Assembly: GCF_036898095.1 (NCBI RefSeq)
Contig: NC_090729.1
Span: 62,277,436-62,341,435 of the forward strand
Reading direction: 5' to 3'
From: Palaemon carinicauda
Lineage: Eukaryota; Arthropoda; Malacostraca; Decapoda; Palaemonidae
Length of the DNA: 64,000 nt
The notes beneath the pieces were generated by a model, which saw only the letters and a program-made list of their open reading frames with translations, did no database searches and was not told the DNA's origin. Positions 10,986-21,389 of the stretch are shown here, in pieces. The first letter of the stretch is position 1. Every line of letters begins with the position of its first letter. The position numbers were made by a program, and so were the translations under genes.

Positions 10986-12242
10986 ATTTAAATAAAAGTA
11001 TATTAGAAAAACTGCCTTTTATATGCATTTGAATTAAATTAAATAAAAAATTAGGATTAAATTGCATTTCAATTTCTTTCTCTAGTAATTATATATATCA
11101 AAGTAATCAGGACCTTCCAATGCTCTTTAACATTACTACACTATTTTATTTTGTTTTCTCTAGATCTTTTTGTGGAGTTCAGAATAAGTCTGCTCTTCAG
11201 TAAGACCTTTATTAGAATCTGATGAAAATTATGCTATAGGTTTGACGTATTTATGCCAGATAAATAATACTTCATTGATGTTAAGGTATTTATTCGTGGA
11301 TTTGATCATGTTATGTGTTAGATGGAATTTACTACATTCATCTGCTTTTCTTATGCCTTAGACAGCCTGTTTCGCTTCTCATTCTTTTTAATATTGACTA
11401 AAGAAAATTTACCTTAAAAATCTGCATTGGAAACTGGGATACAAAGCAAGGATCAAGCAAATTTGGAGAGGGTAGGATATTTTCTACTTGTATAAACTTT
11501 TGACCAAAAAGACTTTGTGTTTGTATCTTGAGACAAAAATCAGTCAGTGTCACTACTTAGTAATAACGAGCGCCATTCACTTGTCTAACTCTTGTTGCTC
11601 ACTCTCCAAAATGATATGGGGAAACTTTGAAAAAAATTCAAAAACAGATGTTATGCCACTTCATACTAAACATGCAGGATCAAGTAGGGAAGACACCTCC
11701 AACAAATCATTTAGCTGAAGCCCTTATTGTTGCTGCAAAGATAATTTTACCAAAAATTTTGAAAGGCATTCAAACATCTAATTTGTCTGTTGATCATCCC
11801 TCCTATTTATAGTATTCTTAAACAGCTTAGCAGATTTCACACCACTATAAATCTGCGCTACAAGAAGAAGGTTACGTGGATCTTAAGGGTCAATTTTAAC
11901 AAACAGTTACATAGAGTCTTTTAAAGCTGATGGCTTGATGAAAAAGATGGGAATCTTTTCTTCGACATAATTAGGTGGGTTTGATGAGAACAAGGTGCAA
12001 TATCCGACTTGCAAGAAAGAATATGTGGTGACAATTAGTAGTGCGAGACCCTGAGATTGCATTGGCGACTGGGTGGATTGACACTATATAACTGTTTGAT
12101 GTTCAGGATGTTTTCAGACCAGCTGTCGATATATGTAGTGAACGATTGCAATCATCAATCGTATAGTATACACGTATATGGAATTCTTACGACACCAATT
12201 TTTCGTGCATTTTATTTACTACCGCATTCGCATTTTACTATT
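10982..12242. other. AT-rich region without a supported gene
   Basis: Short open frames occur (for example 11488-11718 and 11627-11812), but none shows a family motif, consistent composition or conservation that I can see. Confidence 0.5.
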
Positions 12243-12315
12243 GCTGTTGTTGTTGAGGTATTAAAGCCAACACTTGTTGTTGGCACGGGCCTTTCCCTTG
12301 GTTGGCCCGTAAGAA
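12243..12315 (-). mobile_element. Ultra-short (73 bp) retroposon, inverted copy
   Basis: The reverse complement of the same unit: a (GTT)n head on the plus strand, then the TTGGCACGGGCCTTTCCC core, ending at GTAAGAA. It is flanked by TTACTATT at 12235-12242 and 12316-12323. It is the third independent copy with its own target duplication. Confidence 0.8.
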
Positions 12316-12701
12316 TTACTATTACCGTATTTATCTCGACTCTCTGCAGTTATTCTGTGATTATGCCAGATAGACCAATAGGCTATTATGTCAAATTTAT
12401 GCTTTATTTATAATTATGCAAAATATCATGCTAATCTATGTATTCCCATTTAGATTATGCCACAAGCATAAAATTATGCCATATCTGGTAACACTGAATT
12501 ACAAATCTCCAATATGTTACCTCATAAATATAAACAATATCCAGAAATAAAATGAAAATAGTGTGATCATATGTTTATACAGTAATTATTAATATAGTGC
12601 ATATGTATGTTCCAATGAGACCAATAAAGTAGATGGCATTGTCGTACATTCCAAAATAAGTGTTATAAGATGTTCGATGGTGATGAACAAAAGTACGAAT
12701 T

Positions 12702-12866
12702 GTAAGGAGTCAAATTCCTCGTGTATTTACAGCTGCAGAAGATACATGGCACTATCCTAAAAGAGGTGAAATAGCAGAAGCTGACATGGAGGAAAAATGT
12801 ATTGCTGAAACTTTTGCCAAAACCTTTAAGTATTTTGACAACTGTAGTTTATATTTAGTTATCTGA
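12702..12866 (+). other. Unrecognised 54-codon open frame
   Basis: The frame reads a mixed, non-repetitive peptide (..IPRVFTAAEDTWHYPKR...AEADMEEKCIAETFAK..) unlike the surrounding AT-rich background. It has no start codon at its left end, so it could be an exon or a transposon relic. I cannot name a family. Confidence 0.2.
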
Positions 12867-12903
12867 AGTGCTAAGGACGATAAGTTTTATGTTGGTTGAA
12901 TAT

Positions 12904-13391
12904 TGTCTAGTGATTTCAGCATATTACTCACCTGTAAATGAGTGAATAATTATTAGTAATTATCCAGAGGAATCCTTCCTGCGTCGTCGGTTTTTAATGC
13001 TGATATGTTGAATCAAACGCAGGTGTATACATAACCCTTTAATGTATAATAAGAGGCTACATTACTCGGTGGCTCTGGGCTTCCGAGTTCCAACAACCAA
13101 CTCCCAACTGACCATCGAGCATCTTGTAAACAATCTCACAAACATAAACATTAGAACAAACATAAGAGCATTGCTCTCAAAAGACTTAAATCCTACTGCA
13201 GTACAAAAGTAAAAAGAATCACATCCTATCTTTGAGGTAATTAATAAATGCTTGAAGCCTAATATGAAAATACATTATTTCAGTTATGTATAATATATAA
13301 CATGTTTTATCAATGCAATATGATGCAATGTTGTGCTCAATATACATAATATTTGAGGTAATATAGTATATTATTACAATAATATTCAACA
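12904..13391 (-). repeat. Ty3/gypsy LTR, minus-strand copy (3' LTR)
   Basis: On the minus strand it starts TGTTGAATATTATTG at 13391 and ends ...CTAGACA at 12904, 488 bp, matching the plus copy at 2965-3428. A purine-rich tract (minus strand of 13392-13408) abuts its start, and integrase coding lies beyond, so this is the 3' LTR. Confidence 0.82.
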
Positions 13392-13649
13392 GTTTTCTCC
13401 CCCTTTAACTGGACATTCTAAAAATCTATATTAATCTAATCACTCAGGGGGCTTTCCTCTATTAATCCTATTAGGAAGCACTCTAACCTCATCGTGTACT
13501 GTTACATGAATTGATTCTGAATCTACATTTGATGTTAGAGCATCTTGGTTAACATTTGACTCATTTGATCTAACTACTTCTGAAAGTTTTCCATCTCTAG
13601 CATTCACAAGCTCTACTGTATTTCTGTTTAATGGCTGTAATTGATCAAC

Positions 13650-14398
13650 ATGACATTTTACAATATTTCCACCAACTTGAACATCATAATATAAATCTCC
13701 TATCTCTCTTACAATATCCTGGTACCCACCTTTCTGGAGTGTTCTGCAATCTTACCATGCCATCAGATAAAGGTAAAAAATGTCTTACATTAGGAAGCTT
13801 TAATACTTGTTTATTCCGTTTATCTTCTAAATCACTTTCCAAACTTGGATACAACAAATCTAACTTACACCTTATCCTCCTCCCCATCAACAAATTTGAT
13901 GGTGTCACGCCTGTTGTGTTGTGTGGCGTTGTTCTAGAAGACAATATAAACTTTGATACATGCAAAAATATGTTACCCGAATTTGCTTTTCTACACTTCA
14001 TATTGTGTTTAAATGGTTGAACAAACCTTTCAGCCTCTCCATTGGTGGAGGGATGATATGTTGCTGAAAATGTATGTTTTATACCATTGACGTTACAAAA
14101 TTCTTTAAACTCTTGTAAGGTAAATTGTGGACCATTATCTGTAACAATTCTTTCTGGAATACCATGTGTAGAAAAAATTTGCATTAACTCTTTTATTGTG
14201 GCGTAAGACGTTATTGTTTTCATTGGAATGACTTCTGGCCACTTGCTGTAAGCATCTACGACTATCAAAAACAAATAATTTAAAAAAGGACCTACAAAAT
14301 CTATATACACTCTTTGCCATAGATACATGGGTAACTCCCATGGGTGCATTCTAGCAAAATGAGGATTGTTCTGTTGCATAACAAAATTCATATGTCAT
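13650..14398 (-). pseudogene. Gypsy integrase catalytic core and C-terminus
   Basis: Integrase inserts the element's cDNA into the genome. The frame from about 14391 to 13684 (235 aa) has the rve core: W.R.YIDFVGPF, first catalytic Asp in VDAYSKW, second in TDNGPQF, and the Glu in NGEAERF, so the DDE triad is present. C-terminal to it come the TPHNTTG.TPSNLLMGR.IR block and a GPY/F-like tail. The open frame ends at 13684, and homology continues towards the polypurine tract in other frames, which shows a late frameshift. The N-terminal zinc-binding part is displaced to beyond 15432 by an inserted repeat. Confidence 0.88.
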
Positions 14399-15432
14399 GC
14401 CGTTTCCATCATGACTTTTCACTAAACTCTCTTACCTGAAAATCATTCGGAGGCTATCATTCAATTTAGGACAATCGACTTATTCCTGGCAAGCCTATCT
14501 ATAACAACCAAACCTTGGTATAGGCTAATACCGTATACATCAAAGGCATAGGCTAATATTCTAAGCCTATACTTAAAGTTGAACTTGACTCTTGCTGTGG
14601 AGAAGGACGGATCTTCATTTGCAGTGGAGGTTGATGGAAAGGCGGGTTCCTGGGGTCTTTTTATTCTTACTTCTACAAGTGCTAGTACATGACAAGTACT
14701 CCAAACTGGTACCCTGTAATACAAAGTCTTCATTTAGGACAACGATCCTATGTCAAACAACATGCAATTCATAGCCTAGGCTATACTGTACTCTTAAATA
14801 ACCTATTGGTTATGCTGCACAGTTAGCGTGGCAACTCAAATAATAAAAACTTCACAAATCTGAAATTGATATTACACATCTTAACATACGATTGGTAGCA
14901 AACTTCCAACCACATGCAAACACAGCATGCAGCAGTTTCAATACTGTCAGGATTATCATAACTTTATTTTATAACTCTGTTACTGTATTGCATTTAAAAA
15001 AAAAAACCACAACAGACAATATCACGTGTTATTAAAACAGATAAATGATAACTAAAACAAGTGCATACCTTTTACAAGGGAGAAAGTAAGACTTTCACAT
15101 AATAATAAGAGGAGCAACACCGTTTAGCCCTCTATACTGATTGCTGTCGACTTCAAAAGTGCGCTCTGAGCTTACCTCGCACAGCTATGCCCGAGGTTCA
15201 CGCAACTACGCCTTTGTTTACCTTGTGCACTCAATCATAGACTCTCGACTGCAGACACAACTACTCCTTTGTTACGCCTCTCTACACCTCTCCGTATGCA
15301 AACTTGATCCGACGCCATCTCAACTGCGTGTGGCTAACATAAAATTTTGATGAGATGAAAACCAATTCGTTTATTAAGACCAATAATCATCAAGGGAATT
15401 ACCATTCAGTTAAATGTGAGCATTTCTGTCAT
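14399..15432 (-). mobile_element. Repeat Z copy 1, with a conserved intron, inserted in gypsy integrase
   Basis: About 1.03 kb separates the zinc-binding and catalytic parts of the integrase. TGTCAT occurs at both edges (14393-14398 and 15427-15432) and is probably the target duplication. The inverted sibling is at 46510-47345. On the minus strand a splice donor GAG|GTAAGCTCAG (junction at 15176/15175) and an acceptor TTGTATTACAG|GG (junction at 14714/14713) are conserved in both copies. The exon after the acceptor opens a frame (VPVWSTCHVLALVEV...) that I do not recognise. No transposase is seen. Confidence 0.6.
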
Positions 15433-16250
15433 TACACATACAATTCCTTATATAAGATTCCACATCTTTATATACACCTGGCCACCTTAAAAAAGTTCTT
15501 GCAATTGACTTTGATCTTACAATACCTTGGTGATCAGCATGTATTTCTGACAAAACTTTAATCCTCAGTGAATTAGGAATAACTACCCTTGAACCTCTCA
15601 TCACTATCCCTTGTGTTACACTCAGTTCATAACATATATCCTTATAGGGTTTACAATTTTCCTCTTTTCCACATAAGTCCCTACCTGTCATTAAATTCTC
15701 TAAAACCTTACTAAGTACTGGGTCTTTCTTGGTACTGTGTGCTACGTCCTTTGCTGTAATGGGTACATCATATACAGAAATTAACAGAATACTGTCATCA
15801 TACTCTTCTGGAGCTTTGTCTACTGGTAATCTAGATAAAGCATCAGCATTACCCATCTTTGATGTTGGACGGTATTCTATATCATAGTGGTACACGGCTA
15901 ACGTAATTGTCCAACGTTGTAGTCTTGCAACTACCAACGTAGGTAAACTTGCTTTTGAACCCAATATTGCTAATAAAGGTTTATGATCTAACAAGTGTGA
16001 ACTTTTTCCTACAATAATGATACATATGAAATTTCTTAACTCCATACACTAATGTTAAACCTTCTTTTTCTATTTGAGAGCAATTCTTTTCTGCCTTGTT
16101 CAATACTCTAGAAGTGAATGTAATTGTATTTTTTCTGTCCCAGCTGGCATTATATGAGATAATACCGCACCTAAACCTATGCTTGATGCATCACATACTA
16201 ATTTAACTGGTAAATCCATCTGATAATGTACTAGGAATGTAGGTGATGTA
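15433..16250 (-). pseudogene. Gypsy RNase H and integrase zinc-binding domain
   Basis: The minus-strand frame 16045-15410 (211 aa) begins in the RNase H/tether region: HLLDHKPLLAIL, then RLQRWTITLAVYHYDIEYRPTS, then GNADALSRLP, the standard end of gypsy RNase H. After a linker comes the H2C2 integrase zinc finger (LSEIHADHQGI...TFLRWPGVYKDVESYIRNC). The second pair of cysteines is split by the inserted Z element. N-terminal RNase H sequence near 16045-16250 is out of frame. Confidence 0.85.
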
Positions 16251-16953
16251 CAAACCTAAGGATGTATTTACTGTACATAATTCCTGTGAACTTTCATCCA
16301 TGGGAAGTTGTTGAAATGCTTGTCTTAAATCTAACTTAGAAAAAAACACTGCTTCCTGATTTAGTTGCAAACATATCTTTCGGATTTGGTAATGGATGTT
16401 AAGCTACTTGCAGTTGTGGATTTAACGTTACTTTGTAATCTCCATATAACCTAACCTGACCATTTTCCTTAACAATAGGTACTAATGGAGTAGCCCGATC
16501 TGAATATGTAACGTTTTCCCAGGAACCTCCATTTTCTAATCTCCTGATTTCTGTTTCAACTGCACTTTTTAATGCATACAGTACTGTTCTGGGGTCACAA
16601 AATCTAGGAGCACTGTCCGGTTTCAAAACTAAATTGCCTTTGCGTTCTTTACTGTACCTACTTTATCTTCAAATACGTCTTGAAAATCTGATATGATATT
16701 ATGCGCAGACATTTAATTTTTGTGTTCATCTTGTCTACCTGTAATCTTCAAAATACTAGGCCAATCTAATTTCAAATACTGTAGCCAATCCAAACCTAGC
16801 AAAGTTTGTCCTTTAATTTTTACTACTGTTAATTGCATTCTCTCTAATTTCTGTTCTTTGTACTGTACCTCTACGTTTGGACACTTATTACCTGAATATC
16901 AAAACCATTATAACCTTTCAAAACTCGATTTGTACCTTCAAATAACAAATTAG
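16251..16953 (-). pseudogene. Gypsy protease/RT N-terminal remnant
   Basis: The 16626-16399 frame shows the RT entry motif: DRATPLVPIVKENGQVRLYGDYKVTLNPQLQ. It is followed out of frame by HPLPNP and, after a deletion, joins RNase H sequence directly, so the RT palm (YxDD) is lost. Upstream to 16953 are scraps of a protease-like region. Homology stops at 16953, where a DIRS terminal repeat begins. The same family is at 61540-62070. Confidence 0.72.
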
Positions 16954-17510
16954 AAAACGGATTTTGAGCAAAGCGTAAAATCTATTTTTGGGTGAGATAG
17001 CCATGTCGTCCTGATGGAAGCTCCTTAAGGTAGCTTCTTAAGGGATATATGTAGCCTACTACAGTGATATTCCTAGGGAATTTTACCTTTAGCTATCCAG
17101 AATTCTAACTCCTGGCGCGAATATCCTTAATTTCCTCTCAAGGATATCGTATAATATAAGAGGACGTATTCTTGACACGCCTCATAGCAATTTGCATCCC
17201 TAATAGCGTTTACTCTTCGAGGAGGTGTGGCAAAATAATAGGGAGCCGTAGCAAGGCTACCCCGTTCTCGTACTACTATTGAGAATGATAACAGCGCCAT
17301 TCCCACGATGGCAGACATTCCTTGTAGCATTGAGCATGGTGTTACAGATACAGTACCACGGGGGGATTTTGTGAAGATCTTTTTTTTTAGAAGAGATGGG
17401 TGGGTCCATCAGGACGACATGGCTATCTCGCCCAAAAATAGATTTTTCGCTTCACTCAAAATCCGTTTTTTTGGGCTCAAGCCATGTCGTCCTGATGGAA
17501 GCATACCAGA
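16954..17510 (-). repeat. DIRS terminal/internal complementary repeats, element 1
   Basis: The block at 16954-17020 (AAAACGGATTTTGAGCAAAG...) recurs inverted at 17404-17470, and a third partial unit with CCATGTCGTCCTGATGGAAG follows at 17480-17503. The same arrangement is at 39061-39600, and the inverted left end is at 46200-46500. Inverted terminal repeats plus internal complementary copies are the hallmark of DIRS elements, which replicate through a circular intermediate. Confidence 0.8.
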
Positions 17511-17519
17511 GCATTAGTG

Positions 17520-18289
17520 TATCTGTGGATTTTCATCAGTGCCTTAACCTTATAGCAACCTTTTCTATGGTCATGGGGACCAATTGAGACAAGAGACGTC
17601 ACCGTTACTCGTCATCATTACTAATCATAAACAATGCTAGTGCTACCTGCCTCCTACAGGGAAGAGTCACCTAGACAGTAGAAAAGGGGTCTCGGGGTTA
17701 ACATATATTGTATGACCAAACATAAGTATACACTGAATATAAAGATAGTCTCATAGTTGTATATTTGCTGAATTAGCATCAGTGTTTCTTATATCTATAT
17801 TTGTGAGCATTCAATTATATGAGGAATACTTTAGTAAGTCGAAGAACTCTGGCATGTATACACACAATTGTCTGGCGAAAGCGGACAAACTACATTCTAA
17901 TAGACATTTATTCCTAATAAATGACTAAAAGGGATGGTTAGTAAAACGAATGTAGTATGACAATGGGATTATACCTGTAACAAGTACAGAGACTATATTC
18001 TTTCTTAAAGGGAAGAAATGATGAGTGCCACTCTCAGACTGAAGAAAATTTATAAAACAATTTCTCTTCATAATGCCTTTACTGGTTACTTCTATCTGCA
18101 CTGTGTACTACATACACCGGCACTAGTGCTATCTGTATAATTCCACACCTGGGATTTTGAACAGAGGTAGCGTCACCATGGGAACACTTAATCAAGAGAG
18201 GTCGGGTGACCGCTTCACCCTTTAATTGACAGTCTCAGTCAACTTGCTGTTCATCGTAGAATTAGACGGCAGGTTAAATAATCTACCCG
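17520..18289. other. DIRS 3' non-coding spacer
   Basis: Lies between the terminal repeats and the recombinase. No open frame or other signal that I can support. Confidence 0.5.
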
Positions 18290-19110
18290 ACGTCACCACA
18301 TACTCCTTCAGATCATGGACTTGCTTAGCATAGTGTTTGTAGAACACTCTGGATGATTCTCACCCAGTACATGTGCGAGGACATGTGAGGTCCCATGCTA
18401 TTAACTGTTTACCACAGTAGTTAGGGGGCAGGTTTTAATACACTACCTGCCGCCACAAGGAAGTGTTTCAGTTCAAGCACATGTTTTGCATAGTGTTTGT
18501 AAAACACTCTGGATGATTTCCATCCAGTGTATGAACGAAGAGGCTCAAATTCCATATACTGAAAGAAGTACAGTGATGAAGCAATCTTTCTCGGATCATG
18601 ACCTGCTGGAGTACTGTCCGGATCCGCTCTACGAATAAAGTAGGTGAGCTTTGCCCTTAGTTGTTTCAGGAATAAATTTGATCCAGAAGTTTCTCCTTTA
18701 AAGAGCTGTCCTCCCCTGAAGTCAGATGTTCTACGAAGATAGACCTTAAGACACTCTACAGGACATAGAGAGACATCTTCCTTCAGAGGGCAGATTCTCC
18801 ATGGACCCCATCTCTTAGTGGGTAGCTCGTTTTTAGCGAAAAAGGATGGATCAGGAAAGAGATTCAGTTCTCCCACTTCCGTGAACTGAATGTGACCCTC
18901 ATCTCTGGATAGGACCACTATCTCTCTAGCTCTAGCCGCAGAGGCTATAGCAATTAGAAAAATAACCTTTTGGGTTAGATCCTTAAGAGAACAATCTTCA
19001 TTGTTCACAGATGAGGCAAAATGTAGAACCTTGTCCAAAAACCAAGAGATGGGTTTTGGTGGTACTGCGGGTCTAAGCCTAGCGCATGCCTTCGTGCTCA
19101 CATTGTCCAC
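18290..19110 (-). pseudogene. DIRS tyrosine recombinase (C-terminal catalytic domain)
   Basis: Tyrosine recombinase integrates the DIRS DNA circle without making a target duplication. The frame 19110-18421 (229 aa) holds the catalytic domain: Arg in SAARAREIVVLSRDEG, the H-x-x-R pair in AGHDPRKIASSL, a Trp in SYTGWKSSRVF, and the nucleophile Tyr in FYKHYAKH. The N-terminal SAM-like domain is missing because satellite DNA starts at 19118. Behind the stop, 18290-18390 is a partial duplicate of the same C-terminal stretch (YKHYAK, ...), so the 3' end has been tandemly duplicated. Compared with the second copy at 40340-41290, this one keeps the catalytic His. Confidence 0.85.
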
Positions 19111-19117
19111 ATTCCCC

Positions 19118-19935
19118 GAAAAAAAATATGAAATTTACTAAATGTTTCGGCAAAATAGAAATAAAAAATATACAAAAATAATTCTGATAAGCATAAAAGC
19201 TGCATGGCAACCCAAATCAGCTGCTTTTGAGGCCTTTTAAATCACAAGACGAGGAAATTTAAAAGTCTTTGTTTGTCCTGCTTATTTTTCCCCGGGAGCA
19301 AGGATGACGACAAGAAATAAGAAATATACTCAAAGTTTCGGCAAAATAGTAACAAAAAATATACAAAAATAATCATGGTAGGCATAAAAATCGCACAACA
19401 ACTAAAAATCAGCTGCTTTCGGACCTTTAAATTCCGAGACACGGAGATTTAAAGAGCATTACGCTCACTCAGGGGAACTCCTCCAGTCGACGTCCCGGCC
19501 AGGTTTCTCGTCCACCCGCGCTCCGCTTTGTCTTGAAATAGTAGCCAAGTTCGCGGGAACAAGGAATTGGTAAGATATATGAAAATATACTACCAGTTTC
19601 GGCAAAATAGAAATAAAAAATATAAAAAAATCATTCTGATAAGCATAAAAACATCACAAGACGAGGAAATTTAAAAGTCTTTGTTTGTCCTGTCTGACAC
19701 AGAGAAGGCTTATTTCCCGGGAGAAAGGATGATGACAAGAAATAAGAAATATACTCAAAGTTTTGGCAAAATAGTAACAAAAAATATACAAAAATAATCA
19801 TGGTAGGCATAAAAATCGCATAACAACTAAAAATCAGCTGCTTTCAGACCTTTAAATTCCGAGGCACGGAGATTTGAAGAGCATTACGCTCACTCCTGGG
19901 AACAACATGGGAACAACATGAGGTTCACGTAAACA
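19118..19935. repeat. Complex tandem repeat block 1 (TTTCGGCAAAATAG family)
   Basis: The anchor TTTCGGCAAAATAG (or TTTTGG..) occurs near 19145, 19335, 19597 and 19760. Between anchors recur AAATATACAAAAATAAT and TAAAAATCAGCTGCTTTC. Spacing alternates, so the copies are diverged and partly deleted. The block abuts the broken recombinase. Confidence 0.75.
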
Positions 19936-19959
19936 CATCGTTACCATGGTAACGAAATA

Positions 19960-21010
19960 ATTTTTAGTAATTACTCGTGTAAATAGCTATGTAACCTAAA
20001 CAAACTGCATACGAAATATGAGCTGAATCTATAAAGAAAATTTATAGGTCAATCAAGACCCCAGTGGAGCCCAGGGAAACTTTTCATTCATCATTGTTGA
20101 CACGATATCAAAGGAATAATCAAACAATAGTCACGCAGGAGTAATGATGATAATTTTTCGTAAAATTTGTATAAATGACTATGAAATACCCCCAAAAATA
20201 CAAAGAAAAATAATCTGATTGATAACAGAAAGTTTAAAGGTCCACCTTGACCTCTGTGGGGACCTGGGTAACGTATAACAATGAAAACATAGTGTTACCA
20301 TGGCAAAGGAACCTTTTTACGTAATTATTCGAGAAAATAGCTATGGAATTTAAAGCAATTGAACATAAAATATCTGCTGATTCCTTTACATAAAATTTAA
20401 AGGTCCTCCATGACCCCTGTAGGGACCAAGGAAACTTTTTATTCATATTCAGTGTAGACAAGATGTCGAAGGAACATACAAACGATAGTTATGCAGAAGT
20501 AACACTGATAATTTTTCGTAAAATTTGCATAAATGGCTATGAAATCCAAAAACAATACCAACAAAAATAATCTGATTCGTAACAGAAAGTTTAAAGGTTC
20601 ATCTTGACCTCTGTGGGGATCTGGGCATTGTAAAACTATGAAAACATTGTGTTACCATGGTAACGGAACCATTTTACGTAATTATTCGATAATAATAGCT
20701 ATGAAATATAAAGAAAATGCACCTAAAAGGTCAGCTGTTTCCTTTACATAAAATTTAAAGGTCATTCATGACCCCTGTGGGCCTCAGAGAACTTTTTATT
20801 CACATTACATTGATGATAAGATGTCGAAGGAACAACGAAACCACACTCTTGCACTGGTAACAGTGCCCTATTTTCGTAATATTTGTGTAAATACCTATGC
20901 AACCTAAAATTACTACACAGGAAATATCAGCTGATTCTTCAAAGAAAATTTAAAGGTCCATCTTGACACTTGTTGGGCCCAGAGAAACTTTTTATTCATG
21001 TTACATTGAT
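19960..21010. repeat. Higher-order satellite, ~357-bp dimer of ~195 and ~162-bp subunits
   Basis: The anchor AAAGGTCCA..TTGACC..TGTGGGG occurs near 20045, 20237, 20398, 20593, 20757 and 20952. Spacings are 192, 161, 195, 164 and 195 bp. One subunit class says 'CATGACCCCTG', the other 'CTTGACCTCTG', so the true period is the dimer. Confidence 0.8.
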
Positions 21011-21069
21011 GACAAGACATCGAAGGAATAACATCACAACAGTAAAGCGTTGTATTTCAAATACAACGC

Positions 21070-21185
21070 CTGCCAAGACCTGTTATCTACGCATAAGTAT
21101 AGAAAACGTACTCGTACGTCCATGGGGGTAAAGGGATGGCTTATGAGGTACGTACCCGTACGTCCTTTGGGGGTAAAAGGGTTAA
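21070..21185 (+). mobile_element. Right end of a second TTAA-type element
   Basis: The plus strand ends ...CGTCCTTTGGGGGTAAAAGGG at 21181 followed by TTAA (21182-21185). Inside it are two direct repeats built on GTACGT with GGGGGTAAA(A)GGG. From memory, TTAACCC-starting ends of this kind are common in decapods. I could not find the left end, which may lie in or before the satellites. Confidence 0.5.
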
Positions 21186-21389
21186 TAAGGAAATTCTAAC
21201 ATTAATATAAGGGGAGGTCACAGCAATTGGCTGGATATGAGGCAGTATGTGTCTTTCCTATTTCTTTTCTAGCTTACTATCCTAAGCTATAATGGTTCAA
21301 ATATTAATATATTGCATAACCTGTTTATCAAGATTGATAAACAATCGCACATTCTTTTATATTTCCTTTCTTTACAGGAGTAGCCCAAA

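Noticed and set aside
10757..11067. Open frames of repeating Tyr-Ile on both strands
   Set aside because: They are translations of the (TA)n tract. The same holds at 23547-23920, 25422-25664, 26003-26495 and 57543-57830.
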